Positions 32,017 through 40,603 of a stretch of DNA of 47,951 nt are shown here, one piece after another. Every line of letters begins with the position of its first letter. Within the stretch, counting starts at the first letter, position 1. A program made the translations under genes and the position numbers. This stretch comes from an uncultured Verrucomicrobiota bacterium (GTDB lineage Bacteria; Verrucomicrobiota; Kiritimatiellia; RFP12; UBA3636): NCBI GenBank assembly GCA_946534105.1, contig CAMNCG010000004.1, positions 1 through 47,951 of the forward strand. The letters are read 5' to 3'. The notes beneath the pieces are model-generated. The model was not told the origin of the DNA. It worked only from the letters and a program-made list of their open reading frames with translations, and did no database searches.

Positions 32017-32889
32017 GTGACCGCCATCGTCGTCCTCCACTACGAGCGCATCCCGCTCACGGCCGAATGCTGCAAGACTCTGGTCGCGCAGAAGGAGAAG
32101 GCGCGCATCATCGTGGTGGACAACGGTTCGCCCTCGCACGGCGAGGCGGAGCTGCGGGCCGCGCTGCCGCCGGAAGTCGAGGTGGTGCGCCTGCCGGGGA
32201 ACCGCGGCTTCGGCGGCGGCATGAACGCGGGGATGCGCCGGGCGCTCGAAGACCCCGCCACCGACTCGGTGCTTTTCCTCAACAACGACACGCGATGCCC
32301 GCCGGAGATGGTCGGCGCGATGCGCGCCGCGCTCGCCGCCGATCCGGCGACGGGGCTCGTGGGCTGCGACATGGAGGGCGCCGGCGGCGGCGAGTCCGCG
32401 CCCGCCGGATACCGAATCGGGCGCGTCTTCGGCTATCCGCGCCCGTGCCGGCCCGGCGAGGAGCCGGACTATCTTCAGGGTTCTTGCCTGCTTCTTCCTC
32501 GCGACGTTCTCGAAGCAACCGGCGGGTTTGACGAGGACTATCGCTTCTTCTTCGAGGACGCCGACCTCTCGCTCCGCGTGCGCAAGCTCGGGCGGCGCCT
32601 CGCGATCGCGCCGGGCGTGCGGATCTTCCACTACGGCTCGGCGACGATCGGCGCCCACGACGGCCGCAAGGCCGCGTGGTTCCGAGCGGGCCACCGCCTC
32701 TTCCTCCGGAAGTGGCGCTCCTTCCCGCGCCTGCGCGCCCTGCCCCCCTTCCTCGCGGCCCTGGCATGGCACCTCGCGCGCGGGCGCTTCGCTCTGGCGG
32801 CGGGCTCCTGGCGGGGCTACTTCGAGCCGTTGCCGAAAAGCGATTCGAAGAACGCCTCGAACCGCTCCGCGATTTCAGCCCAGGAGTAG
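32017..32889 (+). CDS. Glycosyltransferase family 2 (rhamnosyltransferase-like)
   Basis: The GTG start at 32017 is fixed by the promoter just upstream. The product is 290 aa. The GT-A domain has IVVLHYERIPLT, RIIVVDNGSPSHG, LPGNRGFGGGMNAGM, the metal site LFLNNDTRCP and a C-terminal DYRFFFEDADLSLRVRKLG, which is the WbbL/rhamnosyltransferase layout. A basic amphipathic C-terminus follows. It probably adds a deoxyhexose to a lipid-linked glycan. Its last 73 bp overlap, tail to tail, the convergent GT4 gene, and both reading frames look genuine. Confidence 0.85.
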   Translation: MTAIVVLHYERIPLTAECCKTLVAQKEKARIIVVDNGSPSHGEAELRAALPPEVEVVRLPGNRGFGGGMNAGMRRALEDPATDSVLFLNNDTRCPPEMVGAMRAALAADPATGLVGCDMEGAGGGESAPAGYRIGRVFGYPRPCRPGEEPDYLQGSCLLLPRDVLEATGGFDEDYRFFFEDADLSLRVRKLGRRLAIAPGVRIFHYGSATIGAHDGRKAAWFRAGHRLFLRKWRSFPRLRALPPFLAALAWHLARGRFALAAGSWRGYFEPLPKSDSKNASNRSAISAQE

Positions 32890-33854
32890 ACCGGGATGTC
32901 GCGGGCGGCGTTCTCGGCGAGACGGCGGCACAGGGCCGGATCGTCGGCGAGGCGAAGCAGGAGCGGCGCGTAGTCGCCGCCGGGCGCGAGGAGCGCATTC
33001 TCGCCATTCTTGAAGAAGTTGTTGGCCTCGCCGTCGAAGGCGAGGATCGGCTTCTTCCAGCGCAGATACTCCTGAAGCTTCGCGTTGCAGTCCTGGTCGG
33101 AGGTGCAGACGAACGCGTCGGCCTGCGACATCACGGCGAACTGCTCGGGCTTGGAGAGCCAGCCGAGGAAGACGCAGTTTTCGCTCGCGTAGGGCTTGAG
33201 ATACTCCTCCGTGCGGCCGGTGAGGTAGAGCTTCACGTCCTTCGGAACGCGGCGCATCGCCCTGCAGATGTCCTCCGTGCGCTTCCACCGGGCCTTGTCG
33301 CCGGTGTAGACGAGCTTGAAGCGGCCGTCGAGCTTCGGGCCGTCCGCGATTTCGAGCCCCTCGACCGGGTCGGCGCCGTTGGGGATGTATTCGCACTCCA
33401 CGCCCCAGCGGCGGCCGATTTTCTGCAGCTCGTAGCTGAGCGTCACGACCGCGTCCGAGTTCCGAACAATGCGCTTCTCGATCCAATCCATGAAGAGGCG
33501 ACCCGGCCAGCCCGCCAGATTGCCCCAAATGCGGCCATAGTGGTCATCCCAGCCGTGCACGATCCGGAAGTCCTTCCACCGGCAGAGAAAGCGGCGGCAG
33601 ACGAGGGGGTGCAGGGCGAGAAGCGAACCGTGCGAATACACGATGTCCGGCTTGAATTCGTCAATCTTCCTCGCCAGACGGAACGGATCGCGCGTCGAGG
33701 ACCAGCCGCACCAGGCGACCTTCCAACCCCGTTTCGACAGGTTGTATCCGATGGCTTCGATGGAATAGGGCGCGTCCCGGTAGTGGGCGAGCGGGTCCTG
33801 GTTCTCGAATCCGTTCCGCCTCGTGCTCGAGGCATAGAGAATGCGCCTGTTCAC
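32817..33854 (-). CDS. Glycosyltransferase family 4 (group 1)
   Basis: The start is proposed at GTG 33854, with GAAGGGG 7 nt upstream and the first Rossmann strand RILYASS following. ATG 33890, overlapping the upstream GT8 gene, is the alternative. The product is 345 aa. The GT-B second domain opens FKLVYTGDKARWKRTEDICR, with CVFLGWLSKPEQFAVMSQAD and the nucleotide-sugar site NAKLQEYLRWKKPILAFDG. The first-domain motifs include DIVYSHGSLLALHP and HGWDDHYGR. It is probably a retaining sugar transferase of the surface-glycan pathway and the last gene of the minus-strand run from 39.8 kb. Confidence 0.85.
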   Translation of the reverse strand: MNRRILYASSTRRNGFENQDPLAHYRDAPYSIEAIGYNLSKRGWKVAWCGWSSTRDPFRLARKIDEFKPDIVYSHGSLLALHPLVCRRFLCRWKDFRIVHGWDDHYGRIWGNLAGWPGRLFMDWIEKRIVRNSDAVVTLSYELQKIGRRWGVECEYIPNGADPVEGLEIADGPKLDGRFKLVYTGDKARWKRTEDICRAMRRVPKDVKLYLTGRTEEYLKPYASENCVFLGWLSKPEQFAVMSQADAFVCTSDQDCNAKLQEYLRWKKPILAFDGEANNFFKNGENALLAPGGDYAPLLLRLADDPALCRRLAENAARDIPVYSWAEIAERFEAFFESLFGNGSK

Positions 33855-33870
33855 GAAAAGGCCCCTTCGG

Positions 33871-34926
33871 CTAGACGGTTTCTTCGGCATGAGACGGTTC
33901 CATCCCGATCCGCACCCGCTTGCGCGGAAGGTGCGAAAGGTAAAGCCAGAGGCCGAAAATCCGGCGGGAGTAGATGTAGAGAAAATCGCACAACGGAAGA
34001 GGCGCTCGCCGGTACAGCCAGCGGAAAAGCCGTTCCTTCGCGCCAAGCGGCGGAAAGGGCGGAAGGGGGGCCATGCCCTTCCATGGCGACCGGTCGCAAT
34101 ACGCCCACCAAAGATCGCGGTTGAAATCGAGGCTTCCCTCCTCGCAGGGCCGGTAGAGGAACGTCCTTGCAAGGTGGATGATCTCCGGACGGGCGACGGC
34201 CTCGAGAATTTCCTCCCTGGTGTAAACGGGCGCGTTGTGATACCGCAGCAGATTCTTCCGGGACATGTGCGTCACCATGTCATACACGTTGTACTTGAGA
34301 GGCAGCTGGACGAATTCGTCCTGAAACTCGACGTTCAGAAGGCCCTGATCCTTGCTCCCGTAGATGTCCCCGATTTCCCGGATGTGGCGGAGAATGCGCG
34401 CCTCGCAACGGTGCCGCCGCCATTCGGGCAAATGGAAGTAGACCATTTCGGCAATGCAGGCGCGGTAGCGCCAGGGATGGTATCGCTCGTGCTGCCGTTC
34501 GGTCCAGTTCATCGCGAACGGGGCACCGCCGAAATCGAAGTCCGCCAGACCTTCGAGCGAACCCGTCACGAGCGTGTCGGCGCCAACATGGAGAATGCGA
34601 TCCACGTCGGTGTTTCCGAAATAGCGGTCGAGGAGCAGCTTGAAGTACGTGACGTAACTGCCGCGGTGCGCGTGGACCCGCAGCGACACGAACTCCCTCT
34701 CGAACGGTTCCGCGTCGACAATGGTGAGGCGATAGTCCACGTCCGGATGCAAGGCCCGGAGCGCCTCGAACTTCGCGCGCGACGCGTCGGACAGGCGCAA
34801 TGCGAAATAATAGATGTCGTAAAAGACGCCGGAACTTGCGTTTTCAAGCAGCGACGACATCGCCACGCCGACCATGAACGCGAAGTTGTCGTCGCTTTGG
34901 AAAAGAAGGTTGACTCTTTTTTTCAT
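33871..34926 (-). CDS. Glycosyltransferase family 8 (LPS galactosyl/glucosyltransferase-like)
   Basis: The start is ATG 34926 (MKKRVNLLFQSDDNFAF). The tracked 1072-aa ORF has a shadow N-terminus. The product is 351 aa. GT8 features include the first strand with SDDNFAFMVGVAMSSLLENA, the YVTYFKLLLDRYF helix and the acceptor-side motif SKDQGLLNVEF, with FLYRPCEEGSLDFNRDLWW at the end. The metal-binding position reads HVGADTLVTGSL (residues 113-124) where the family has YLDAD, so the first Asp of DxD is Gly. The enzyme may bind metal differently or be weakened. It lies between GT2 and GT4 genes in the same direction. Confidence 0.85.
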   Translation of the reverse strand: MKKRVNLLFQSDDNFAFMVGVAMSSLLENASSGVFYDIYYFALRLSDASRAKFEALRALHPDVDYRLTIVDAEPFEREFVSLRVHAHRGSYVTYFKLLLDRYFGNTDVDRILHVGADTLVTGSLEGLADFDFGGAPFAMNWTERQHERYHPWRYRACIAEMVYFHLPEWRRHRCEARILRHIREIGDIYGSKDQGLLNVEFQDEFVQLPLKYNVYDMVTHMSRKNLLRYHNAPVYTREEILEAVARPEIIHLARTFLYRPCEEGSLDFNRDLWWAYCDRSPWKGMAPLPPFPPLGAKERLFRWLYRRAPLPLCDFLYIYSRRIFGLWLYLSHLPRKRVRIGMEPSHAEETV

Positions 34927-34969
34927 CGTTTCGGATTTCCGCTCGCCGCGCAAAGTCCCATCCGGAGTT

Positions 34970-35932
34970 TCACGGGTGCATCGCGCGTTCCGGGGCAGAC
35001 GGGGCGGGAAGGCGGGAAAAAACGCCGCGAAGAAAGCCGCGAAGGTACGCGAAGGCGATGTCGGGGCGGCGATGACGAAGGGCGACCGCGCCGTACCAGA
35101 CGACCGAGAGCGGCGCGAAGACGAAAAGCACGGAAAGGCGGCTCGGCAGGGGAAAATGACGACGCGCGAACCAGACGCGGTTCCGGGCGAAGCAGTATGT
35201 CCGGAACGGCTTTTCGACGCCGAGGGCGCGGAGCGCCGGGACGCATTCCGGCTCCAGAAAGCCGTGGTGGTCGGTGCGGGCCGCGGAGACGATCGCCGCG
35301 CGCTTTCCCGCCGCGAGCACGCGCCAGCCGAAATCCGACTCCTCGAAAAACGCGGCGAAGGCTTCGTCAAATCCCCCGACGGCCCGGAACACCACGCGCG
35401 GCACACAGAACGCGTTGGGACTGTAGGTGGTCGGAAACAGCGCCTCGGAGGAGGGGACGTCCGCCTCGCGGCTGCGCGGCGCCCGGTCGCGGGGCCGCGA
35501 CGTGAGGCGGTCGAAATCGGAACCGAGCGTCCACACTTCGCGGCGTCCGTCGGACAGGACGTGCACGGAGACCGGCGCGGCGAGCCCGAGTTCCGGGTTT
35601 GCCCGCAAGGCCGAAACGAGGGCGGCGCACGCACCGGGATCGAGGACGTTGTCGTCGTCGAGAAAAAACAGAAACTCGCCCCGCGCGATCTTCGCGCCGG
35701 CGTTCCGGGCCGCGGCCTGGAAGGAATTGCGGGGAAGCCGGACGCAACGGAAACGGGGATCGGCGCCGAAGGCGGCGCGGAGGACGGCGCCGGTATCATC
35801 GGGGGAATGGTCGTCCACGACGATGCATTCCAGATCGACGCCCCGGCTCGCAAGAACGGATTCCACGCACCGCCGGACCATTTCGGCGCGGTTGTAGGTG
35901 GGAATGATGACGGAAACGGCCGGCGGGTCCAT
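34970..35932 (-). CDS. Glycosyltransferase family 2
   Basis: A 320-aa protein starting MDPPAVSVIIPTYNRAEM. The GT-A domain has CIVVDDHSPDDTG, FQAAARNAGAKIARGEFLFF and the metal site LDDDNVLDPG. A later FEESDFGWRVLAAG is the catalytic-base region. A hydrophobic C-terminal segment (LSVLFVFAPLSVVWYGAVAL) suggests membrane anchoring. There is no visible Shine-Dalgarno sequence. A 12-bp-stem hairpin separates it from waaF. It is part of the minus-strand surface-glycan run. Confidence 0.88.
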   Translation of the reverse strand: MDPPAVSVIIPTYNRAEMVRRCVESVLASRGVDLECIVVDDHSPDDTGAVLRAAFGADPRFRCVRLPRNSFQAAARNAGAKIARGEFLFFLDDDNVLDPGACAALVSALRANPELGLAAPVSVHVLSDGRREVWTLGSDFDRLTSRPRDRAPRSREADVPSSEALFPTTYSPNAFCVPRVVFRAVGGFDEAFAAFFEESDFGWRVLAAGKRAAIVSAARTDHHGFLEPECVPALRALGVEKPFRTYCFARNRVWFARRHFPLPSRLSVLFVFAPLSVVWYGAVALRHRRPDIAFAYLRGFLRGVFSRLPAPSAPERAMHP

Positions 35933-35951
35933 TTCGGAAAGGCAGGGATGT

Positions 35952-35982
35952 GCGCTGAAAGACGAGCGGCGTCTTTCAGCGC
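35952..35982 (-). terminator. Strong hairpin across the waaF stop codon
   Basis: GCGCTGAAAGAC and GTCTTTCAGCGC form a 12-bp stem with a 7-nt loop that overlaps the waaF TGA. No U-run follows on the minus strand. It could attenuate transcription into the downstream GT genes or stabilise the upstream mRNA. Confidence 0.5.
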
Positions 35983-37001
35983 CCGGGATCGGAAGACGGG
36001 AGGGAGGAGGGGAAAAGGTGTGGAAGAAGCGGAAGAAGCGCGTCTGCGACGCGGGCGGCGGAGACGGAGAGAAGCGCGGAAACGGCGGCGGGATCGTCGC
36101 GGCGGACGGCGCGGGCGGCCCGGACGCCCTCGGCGCGGACGACGACCGCGCGCGGGCCGACGGGCCCCGTTTTCTCCGGATCGGTGACGCCGAAGACGGC
36201 GACGACGGGAACGCCGAGCGCCGACGCGAGGTGCATGCCGCCGCTGTCGTTGCACAGCACGGCGTCGCACGCGCCGAGAAGCGAGGCGAACTGCGGCAGG
36301 TCCGTGCGCCCGCACAGATCGGGCGCGCCGAGCGCCGAGGCGACGTCGGCGCAGGCGCCTTCCTCCCCCTTGCCGCCGAAGACGGCGAAACGGACGTCCG
36401 GCCGCGCGGCGGCGACGAGCGCCGCGGCTTCGGCGAAGCGCGGCCAGCGTTTCGACGGGCCGCGCGCGGCGCCGGGCACGATCCCGACGAGGGGACCGCC
36501 GCCGCGCGGAAGAAGCGAGGCGAGCGCCGGATCCGGCACGCCGGGGCGAAATCCGGTGTCCGCGGGATCGCACTGCGCGGACCCGCAGAGGATCTTCGCG
36601 TACTCGAAGACCTGGTGAAGGCGCGCCTCCGCGGCGGAAAAGCGCACGGGATCGTTCACGAGCAGCCGCCGCGCGGGCCGCGCGGTGCCGCGCCGGCGCG
36701 GGATCCGGGCGAGAAACGGGGCGACGGCGCTGCGGAAGGAATTCGGAAGGAGAAGCGCCTCCGAAAACCCGGCCGCGCGAAGGCGGCGGGCCGCGCGAAA
36801 CGTGGCGGACTCCGCCTTCGGAAGCGCGAGAACGTCCGCGACGCCTTCGACCGCGCGCCACAGCGGCGCGAGCGCGGGACGCGAAAGCACGGAGACGCGC
36901 GCCTCCGGGCGCTCCCGCACGAGGCGGCGCAGCGCCGGCATCGCCATCACGGCGTCGCCGAGCCAGTTCGGGGAAACGACAAGGAGAGCGTCCGTTTTCA
37001 T
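35976..37001 (-). CDS. waaF: ADP-heptose:LPS heptosyltransferase II
   Basis: A 341-aa GT9 enzyme. The N-terminus VVSPNWLGDAVMAMPALRRL is the WaaF signature region. The second domain has LVGIVPGAARGPSKRWPRF and the GT9 site CNDSGGMHLASALGVPVVAVFG, followed by TDPEKTGPVG. WaaF adds the second heptose of the LPS inner core in the cytoplasm. ATG 37001 overlaps the stop of the small membrane-protein gene as ATGA, which places waaF in the ECF-sigma operon. The exact heptosyltransferase type is inferred from motifs only. Confidence 0.85.
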   Translation of the reverse strand: MKTDALLVVSPNWLGDAVMAMPALRRLVRERPEARVSVLSRPALAPLWRAVEGVADVLALPKAESATFRAARRLRAAGFSEALLLPNSFRSAVAPFLARIPRRRGTARPARRLLVNDPVRFSAAEARLHQVFEYAKILCGSAQCDPADTGFRPGVPDPALASLLPRGGGPLVGIVPGAARGPSKRWPRFAEAAALVAAARPDVRFAVFGGKGEEGACADVASALGAPDLCGRTDLPQFASLLGACDAVLCNDSGGMHLASALGVPVVAVFGVTDPEKTGPVGPRAVVVRAEGVRAARAVRRDDPAAVSALLSVSAARVADALLPLLPHLFPSSLPSSDPGR

Positions 37002-37381
37002 TGCGGAAAGTCCGGACGGGGTTCCGGCGGATCGCCCGGAAGGTCCACGGGCTCGAATTCCGGGTCAAGTTCCGGCACGGCGTCGCCACCGGGCGCGGAG
37101 AGCGTCATTTCAACCGGCGGAAGAAGGCTTTCCCTGCGGGCCCGGATGGCGAAGAGAACGGCCGCGACGGCCGCGACGACGAGCGTCGCGACGCACAGCG
37201 CGGTGGCGCGATGGTGGCTGGCGAGAAACGCCAGAAGCGGACGCTCCATGAACCAGACGAGCCGTTCGCGGCGGCGTCCGGAGAGTCCCGGCGGCGCGGC
37301 TTTCGCGGGATCGCGCGCGCGAAACCACGCGGCGATTTCGTCCCACTGCGCGTCCTCGCGCGCGGTTTGGGTCGCGTTCAT
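36998..37381 (-). CDS. Small single-pass membrane protein, candidate anti-sigma factor
   Basis: A 127-aa protein. The N-terminal cytoplasmic part is about 58 residues and rich in charged residues (MNATQTAREDAQWDEIAAWF). One transmembrane helix follows (TALCVATLVVAAVAAVLFAI, about 60-80). An acidic Pro-rich C-terminus (PELDPEFEPVDLPGDPPEP) completes it. No zinc motif (HxxxCxxC) is present. The anti-sigma call rests only on position: it overlaps both the ECF sigma gene upstream and waaF downstream by ATGA. I do not recognise the sequence itself. Confidence 0.75.
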   Translation of the reverse strand: MNATQTAREDAQWDEIAAWFRARDPAKAAPPGLSGRRRERLVWFMERPLLAFLASHHRATALCVATLVVAAVAAVLFAIRARRESLLPPVEMTLSAPGGDAVPELDPEFEPVDLPGDPPEPRPDFPQ

Positions 37382-37923
37382 CGCGGAAATCCTTTCTTCT
37401 TGGCGGCGAGATGCGCCGCGAGTTTCGCGCGCGCGACGTGAAGAATGAATCCGACATTGCCTTCCGAGAGGCCGGTCGCGGCCGCGATTTCCCGGTAGGA
37501 CATGTCTTCGTAGACCTTCATCGCCACGACGGCGCGATCGCGGGGGGAGAGGATGGAGAGCGCTTCGGCGGCCTCCGCGGCGGCGTCGGAGACGTCGCCC
37601 GGCGCGCCGCCCTGCCCGCTCGACGGCGCAACGGCGCCTCCCCGCTCCTCGGCGCCGCGCAGATGGAGCGCGCGAAGGCGCTCTTCGCGCCGCACGGCGT
37701 CAACCGCGGCGTTGTGGACGGTGCGGCGGAGCCACAGGGTCATCTGAGGCGAAGGTTCGAGCGGGCCCTTCCACGACGTCGCGAAGCGCAGGAAGGCGTC
37801 CTGCACGATGTCCTCCGCCGCGGAAGGATTGCCGGAGACGCGCGCCGCGTACGCGACGAGCGGGCCGCCGTATTCGCCGACGATCCGCTCGAAAAGCGAG
37901 TGTCTTCCGTCCGGACCGCCCAT
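37378..37923 (-). CDS. ECF-type RNA polymerase sigma factor
   Basis: A 181-aa protein. Region 2 reads LVAYAARVSGNPSAAEDIVQDAFLRF, with TLWLRRTVHNAAVDAVRREE. Region 4 reads LSILSPRDRAVVAMKVYEDMSYREIAAATGLSE and ends RAKLAAHL. An Ala/Gly-rich linker of about 35 residues joins them. It would direct RNA polymerase to a small regulon. Its gene lies 3 nt after the WPFW lipoprotein gene and overlaps the membrane-protein gene. The operon content suggests the regulon concerns the envelope. Confidence 0.9.
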   Translation of the reverse strand: MGGPDGRHSLFERIVGEYGGPLVAYAARVSGNPSAAEDIVQDAFLRFATSWKGPLEPSPQMTLWLRRTVHNAAVDAVRREERLRALHLRGAEERGGAVAPSSGQGGAPGDVSDAAAEAAEALSILSPRDRAVVAMKVYEDMSYREIAAATGLSEGNVGFILHVARAKLAAHLAAKKKGFPR

Positions 37924-37926
37924 CGC

Positions 37927-39348
37927 CTAGTCTTCGTCGCTCCCGAAGAGCCAGAGGAAGCGCCACCGCGACGACCCGTCGGCGCGGCCGGAGCGGCCGA
38001 GCAGGCCTCCGAAAAGCGACCAGTCCCACGCGCCGTCCCCGCCTTCGCCGCTGCGGAGGATTCCCCAGAGCCATTCGCGGTCGACGCGGCGCGGCGCACC
38101 GTCCGCTCCCGTGTTTTCGCCGCGGGTGTACAAGGTGAACATCCCGAGAAGGTTCCGCTCCAGCGGCCCTTCTCGCTTCTGGAAGGAGAAATCGGGAATG
38201 CGCGTGTAGCGGCGCGCCGGATCATGCCGCCGCGACCAGAACGGCCACGCGCGCACGTAGCGCTCTTCGAGCGCGTAGCCGCCCGGCGCGTCCGCGTCGG
38301 CGCGCTCGGCCGTGGAGGCGTGGAAGACCGGAAACAGAGACCATTCGGAAACGCGGCGCGTCCGCGTGACGGACCGCCGATCGCTCCAGAACGGCCACAG
38401 CACGATGCGCGAGGAGGCCTTGCCGTCCTCGCGCCAGCGGCGGCCGTAGAACGGGAAGAACCGCCGCGCGTGCGCGTCCTCGTCGTCCCGCAGCAGGACG
38501 AGCGGCCACGGCGCCCACGTCTTTCGATACGCGGGCGTCCTGCCGCGGCCGGACGCGTGCGAAAAGAACGGCGGAAGGACGTACCACGCGTTTTCGTTCG
38601 TGCGCGAGACGTGGCCGGCGAGCGGCCAGAGCATCCAGTCCGAACCGGGGTTCACGCCAACGTGTTCGGCCCGCGTCCAGAACGGCCACAGGACGAACGA
38701 GGCGTCGTAGTGCCCGTCGAACTTCGAGCGCCCCCACAGCGGAAAGATCCGCGTGGCGTCCCGCCGCGGACCGGTCTGGCGCTGGACGATCGGCCAGAGC
38801 GCGCTCCACGTGTGGTTGCCGTTGCGGTCCCACGTCGCCCACAGCGGAAACAGCGCGAACGAAATCCGGTCGTAGTACATTTCCCGGATCGTCCCGCCGA
38901 GCGGGAACAGCGCGGCGTAGTCCTCGCCGGTCTTCGCCGTGCCGGAGAACCAGAACGGGAAGAGCCACGTCCGGTCCTGCGGAGACGTTTCGCCGGAAGC
39001 GTCCTTCTCCATGCCGGAGAAGATCAGAAAACGCCACGCCGTCTGGCCGGAGCGTTCGCTCCTCGAATAGAGAGGCCACAGCCACTCGGAGAGCGCCACG
39101 CCCGGCTCGGCCGCCTCGATGCGCGTGTGCAGGAGCGGCCGCCAGGATTCGCGCCGCGCGCCGTCCTCGGTGCGCACCTCCTCCCAGAACGGCCCCGCCT
39201 TGCGGGCGCCGGAAATCCTCCGCCCCTCCGCCGGACGGCCCCACAGCAGGTGCGCGTCGCGCGCGCGCCCGGTCGGGGCGGACGCGCAGCCGGCGCAGAG
39301 CAGCGCGATGACCGAACACGCGGCCGGGATCAGGTGTGAAAGGCGCAT
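37927..39348 (-). CDS. Lipoprotein with repeated W-P-F-W motifs
   Basis: A 473-aa protein. The signal peptide and lipobox are MRLSHLIPAACSVIALLCAG with Cys21 as the lipidated residue, so it is a lipoprotein. The mature part consists of repeats of about 40-50 residues, each containing a W/F-P-L/F-W/F core. Examples are FPFWFSG, FPLWATW, FPLWGRS, LWPFWTR, FFPFYGRR, LWPFWSD and AWPFWSRR. The aromatic spacing suggests a beta-propeller or beta-barrel-like repeat. I do not recognise a named family. It lies directly upstream of the ECF sigma factor and downstream of a second lipoprotein, so it may feed into that regulatory operon. Confidence 0.82.
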   Translation of the reverse strand: MRLSHLIPAACSVIALLCAGCASAPTGRARDAHLLWGRPAEGRRISGARKAGPFWEEVRTEDGARRESWRPLLHTRIEAAEPGVALSEWLWPLYSRSERSGQTAWRFLIFSGMEKDASGETSPQDRTWLFPFWFSGTAKTGEDYAALFPLGGTIREMYYDRISFALFPLWATWDRNGNHTWSALWPIVQRQTGPRRDATRIFPLWGRSKFDGHYDASFVLWPFWTRAEHVGVNPGSDWMLWPLAGHVSRTNENAWYVLPPFFSHASGRGRTPAYRKTWAPWPLVLLRDDEDAHARRFFPFYGRRWREDGKASSRIVLWPFWSDRRSVTRTRRVSEWSLFPVFHASTAERADADAPGGYALEERYVRAWPFWSRRHDPARRYTRIPDFSFQKREGPLERNLLGMFTLYTRGENTGADGAPRRVDREWLWGILRSGEGGDGAWDWSLFGGLLGRSGRADGSSRWRFLWLFGSDED

Positions 39349-39384
39349 CGCGACCGGTCCGGGAGGAAACGGCGGGCGGATGGC

Positions 39385-39801
39385 CTACCGCGCGAACGAG
39401 CAGGAATACGTTCCGCCGCCGTACTTGTAGCCGGTGCCGGAAAGGCGGTTCCCGGAAAACGAGAGTTTCCATGTGTCACCGCCCCCGATGTGGAGCGTGA
39501 CGGACGCGCCGCTGCGCGTCCCGGACACGCTGCGCGTGTCGCCGGGCCAGGCGAGGGAACCGGAAATCTTCCCGTTCGTTTCGGAGAGGTAGAGCTTCGA
39601 GGAGGCCTGGCCCGTGCCCGACCGGCCGGACCACGTGCCGGACACGCTCGACGAAGACGCCGAAGAGGACGAAGACGTGGAGGCCGCAGGGGCGTTCTGG
39701 TAGACGTAGACCGTTTTGCTCTCGTGGTCTTCGCAGGAGCAGAGGAAGACCGCGGCAACGAGAGCGGCGGCGACGGAAAGAAGTGGAAAGCGAGTTTTCA
39801 T
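39385..39801 (-). CDS. Small lipoprotein with a Ser-rich linker and a beta domain
   Basis: A 138-aa protein. The signal peptide ends in a lipobox near FLCSC (Cys23). A Ser/Ala-rich linker ([16 protein letters not shown]) precedes a beta-rich domain of about 85 residues with alternating strands, [19 protein letters not shown] and [20 protein letters not shown]. The fold looks lipocalin-like. Function unknown. It has its own upstream promoter and heads a run continuing to the WPFW lipoprotein, with lolD just upstream. Confidence 0.8.
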   Translation of the reverse strand: MKTRFPLLSVAAALVAAVFLCSCEDHESKTVYVYQNAPAASTSSSSSASSSSVSGTWSGRSGTGQASSKLYLSETNGKISGSLAWPGDTRSVSGTRSGASVTLHIGGGDTWKLSFSGNRLSGTGYKYGGGTYSCSFAR

Positions 39802-39849
39802 TGGATGTTGCGTGTTGTCGTTTCTGGCGAAAAACCGGAAACGGACAAA

Positions 39850-39878
39850 ATCTTATCAGAACGCCCGTCCGCGTGCAA
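39850..39878 (-). promoter_or_regulatory. Promoter of the small lipoprotein gene
   Basis: Read on the minus strand, TTGCAC, a 17-bp spacer and TAAGAT, about 48 bp before ATG 39801. Unlike others in the window this transcript would have an ordinary leader. Confidence 0.6.
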
Positions 39879-39901
39879 ATCGGGTGGAACCGCGGGCGGG
39901 A

Positions 39902-40603
39902 TCAGTCGCGGCCGATGCGGACCGTGCGGTCGCAACGGGCGGCGATGGCGTCCGAATGGGTCACCACGACGAGCGCCGGGGCGGCGTCGGAAAAGCGGCC
40001 GGAAAGATCGAAGAGCAGATCGAGCACGGCGTCGCCGGTCGCGGGGTCGAGGTTGCCCGTGGGCTCGTCGGCGAGAACGAGGCCGGGGGCGTTCATGAGC
40101 GAGCGGGCCACGGCGACGCGCTGCTGCTCGCCGCCGGAAAGCTCCGCGGGGCGGTGCCCGAGACGGTCCGAAAGCCCGGCGGCGGCGAGCAGGTCGCGCG
40201 CGCGGCGGAGCGCGGCGTCGCGTGAAAAACGCGGAGCGGCGCGCGCCGGAAGCGCGACGTTCTCCTCGATCGGAAGTTCCGGAAGGAGATGGAACGACTG
40301 GAAGACGAACCCGATGCCGGTGGCGCGGACGAGCGCGCGGACGCGCTCCGGCGCGCCGACGATGTCGCGCCCCGCGATTTCGACGCGGGCGCCGAAGCCT
40401 GGATCGGGCGAATCGAGGCCGCCGAGAAGATTCAATAGTGTGCTCTTGCCGGAGCCGGAGCGCCCGAGCACGGCGACGTGCTCCCCGGGTTCCACGCGCA
40501 GGGACACGCCGGAAAGGACCTTCAGGGGCGGCGCGCCGGGAAGGCGGTAGGTCTTGTGCAGGTTTTCCGCGAAAAGGGCCGGAACGGACATGGACGTCGT
40601 CAT
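39902..40603 (-). CDS. lolD: Lipoprotein-releasing ABC transporter ATP-binding protein
   Basis: The start is ATG 40603 ([19 protein letters not shown]), overlapping the LolC/E stop as ATGA. The tracked longer N-terminus is shadow. The product is 233 aa. Walker A is GRSGSGKST, the Q-loop region is [12 protein letters not shown], the signature is [15 protein letters not shown], Walker B is [12 protein letters not shown], and the H-loop is VVVTHSD. LolD powers release of outer-membrane lipoproteins from the inner membrane. It is paired with the LolC/E gene upstream, and two lipoprotein genes follow. MacB-type ATPases are close relatives, but the permease partner supports Lol. Confidence 0.88.
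   Translation of the reverse strand: MTTSMSVPALFAENLHKTYRLPGAPPLKVLSGVSLRVEPGEHVAVLGRSGSGKSTLLNLLGGLDSPDPGFGARVEIAGRDIVGAPERVRALVRATGIGFVFQSFHLLPELPIEENVALPARAAPRFSRDAALRRARDLLAAAGLSDRLGHRPAELSGGEQQRVAVARSLMNAPGLVLADEPTGNLDPATGDAVLDLLFDLSGRFSDAAPALVVVTHSDAIAARCDRTVRIGRD

Noticed and set aside
35898-37448. 516-aa plus-strand ORF opposite waaF and the sigma factor
   Set aside because: The real genes on the minus strand have clear motifs. This translation is compositionally biased.
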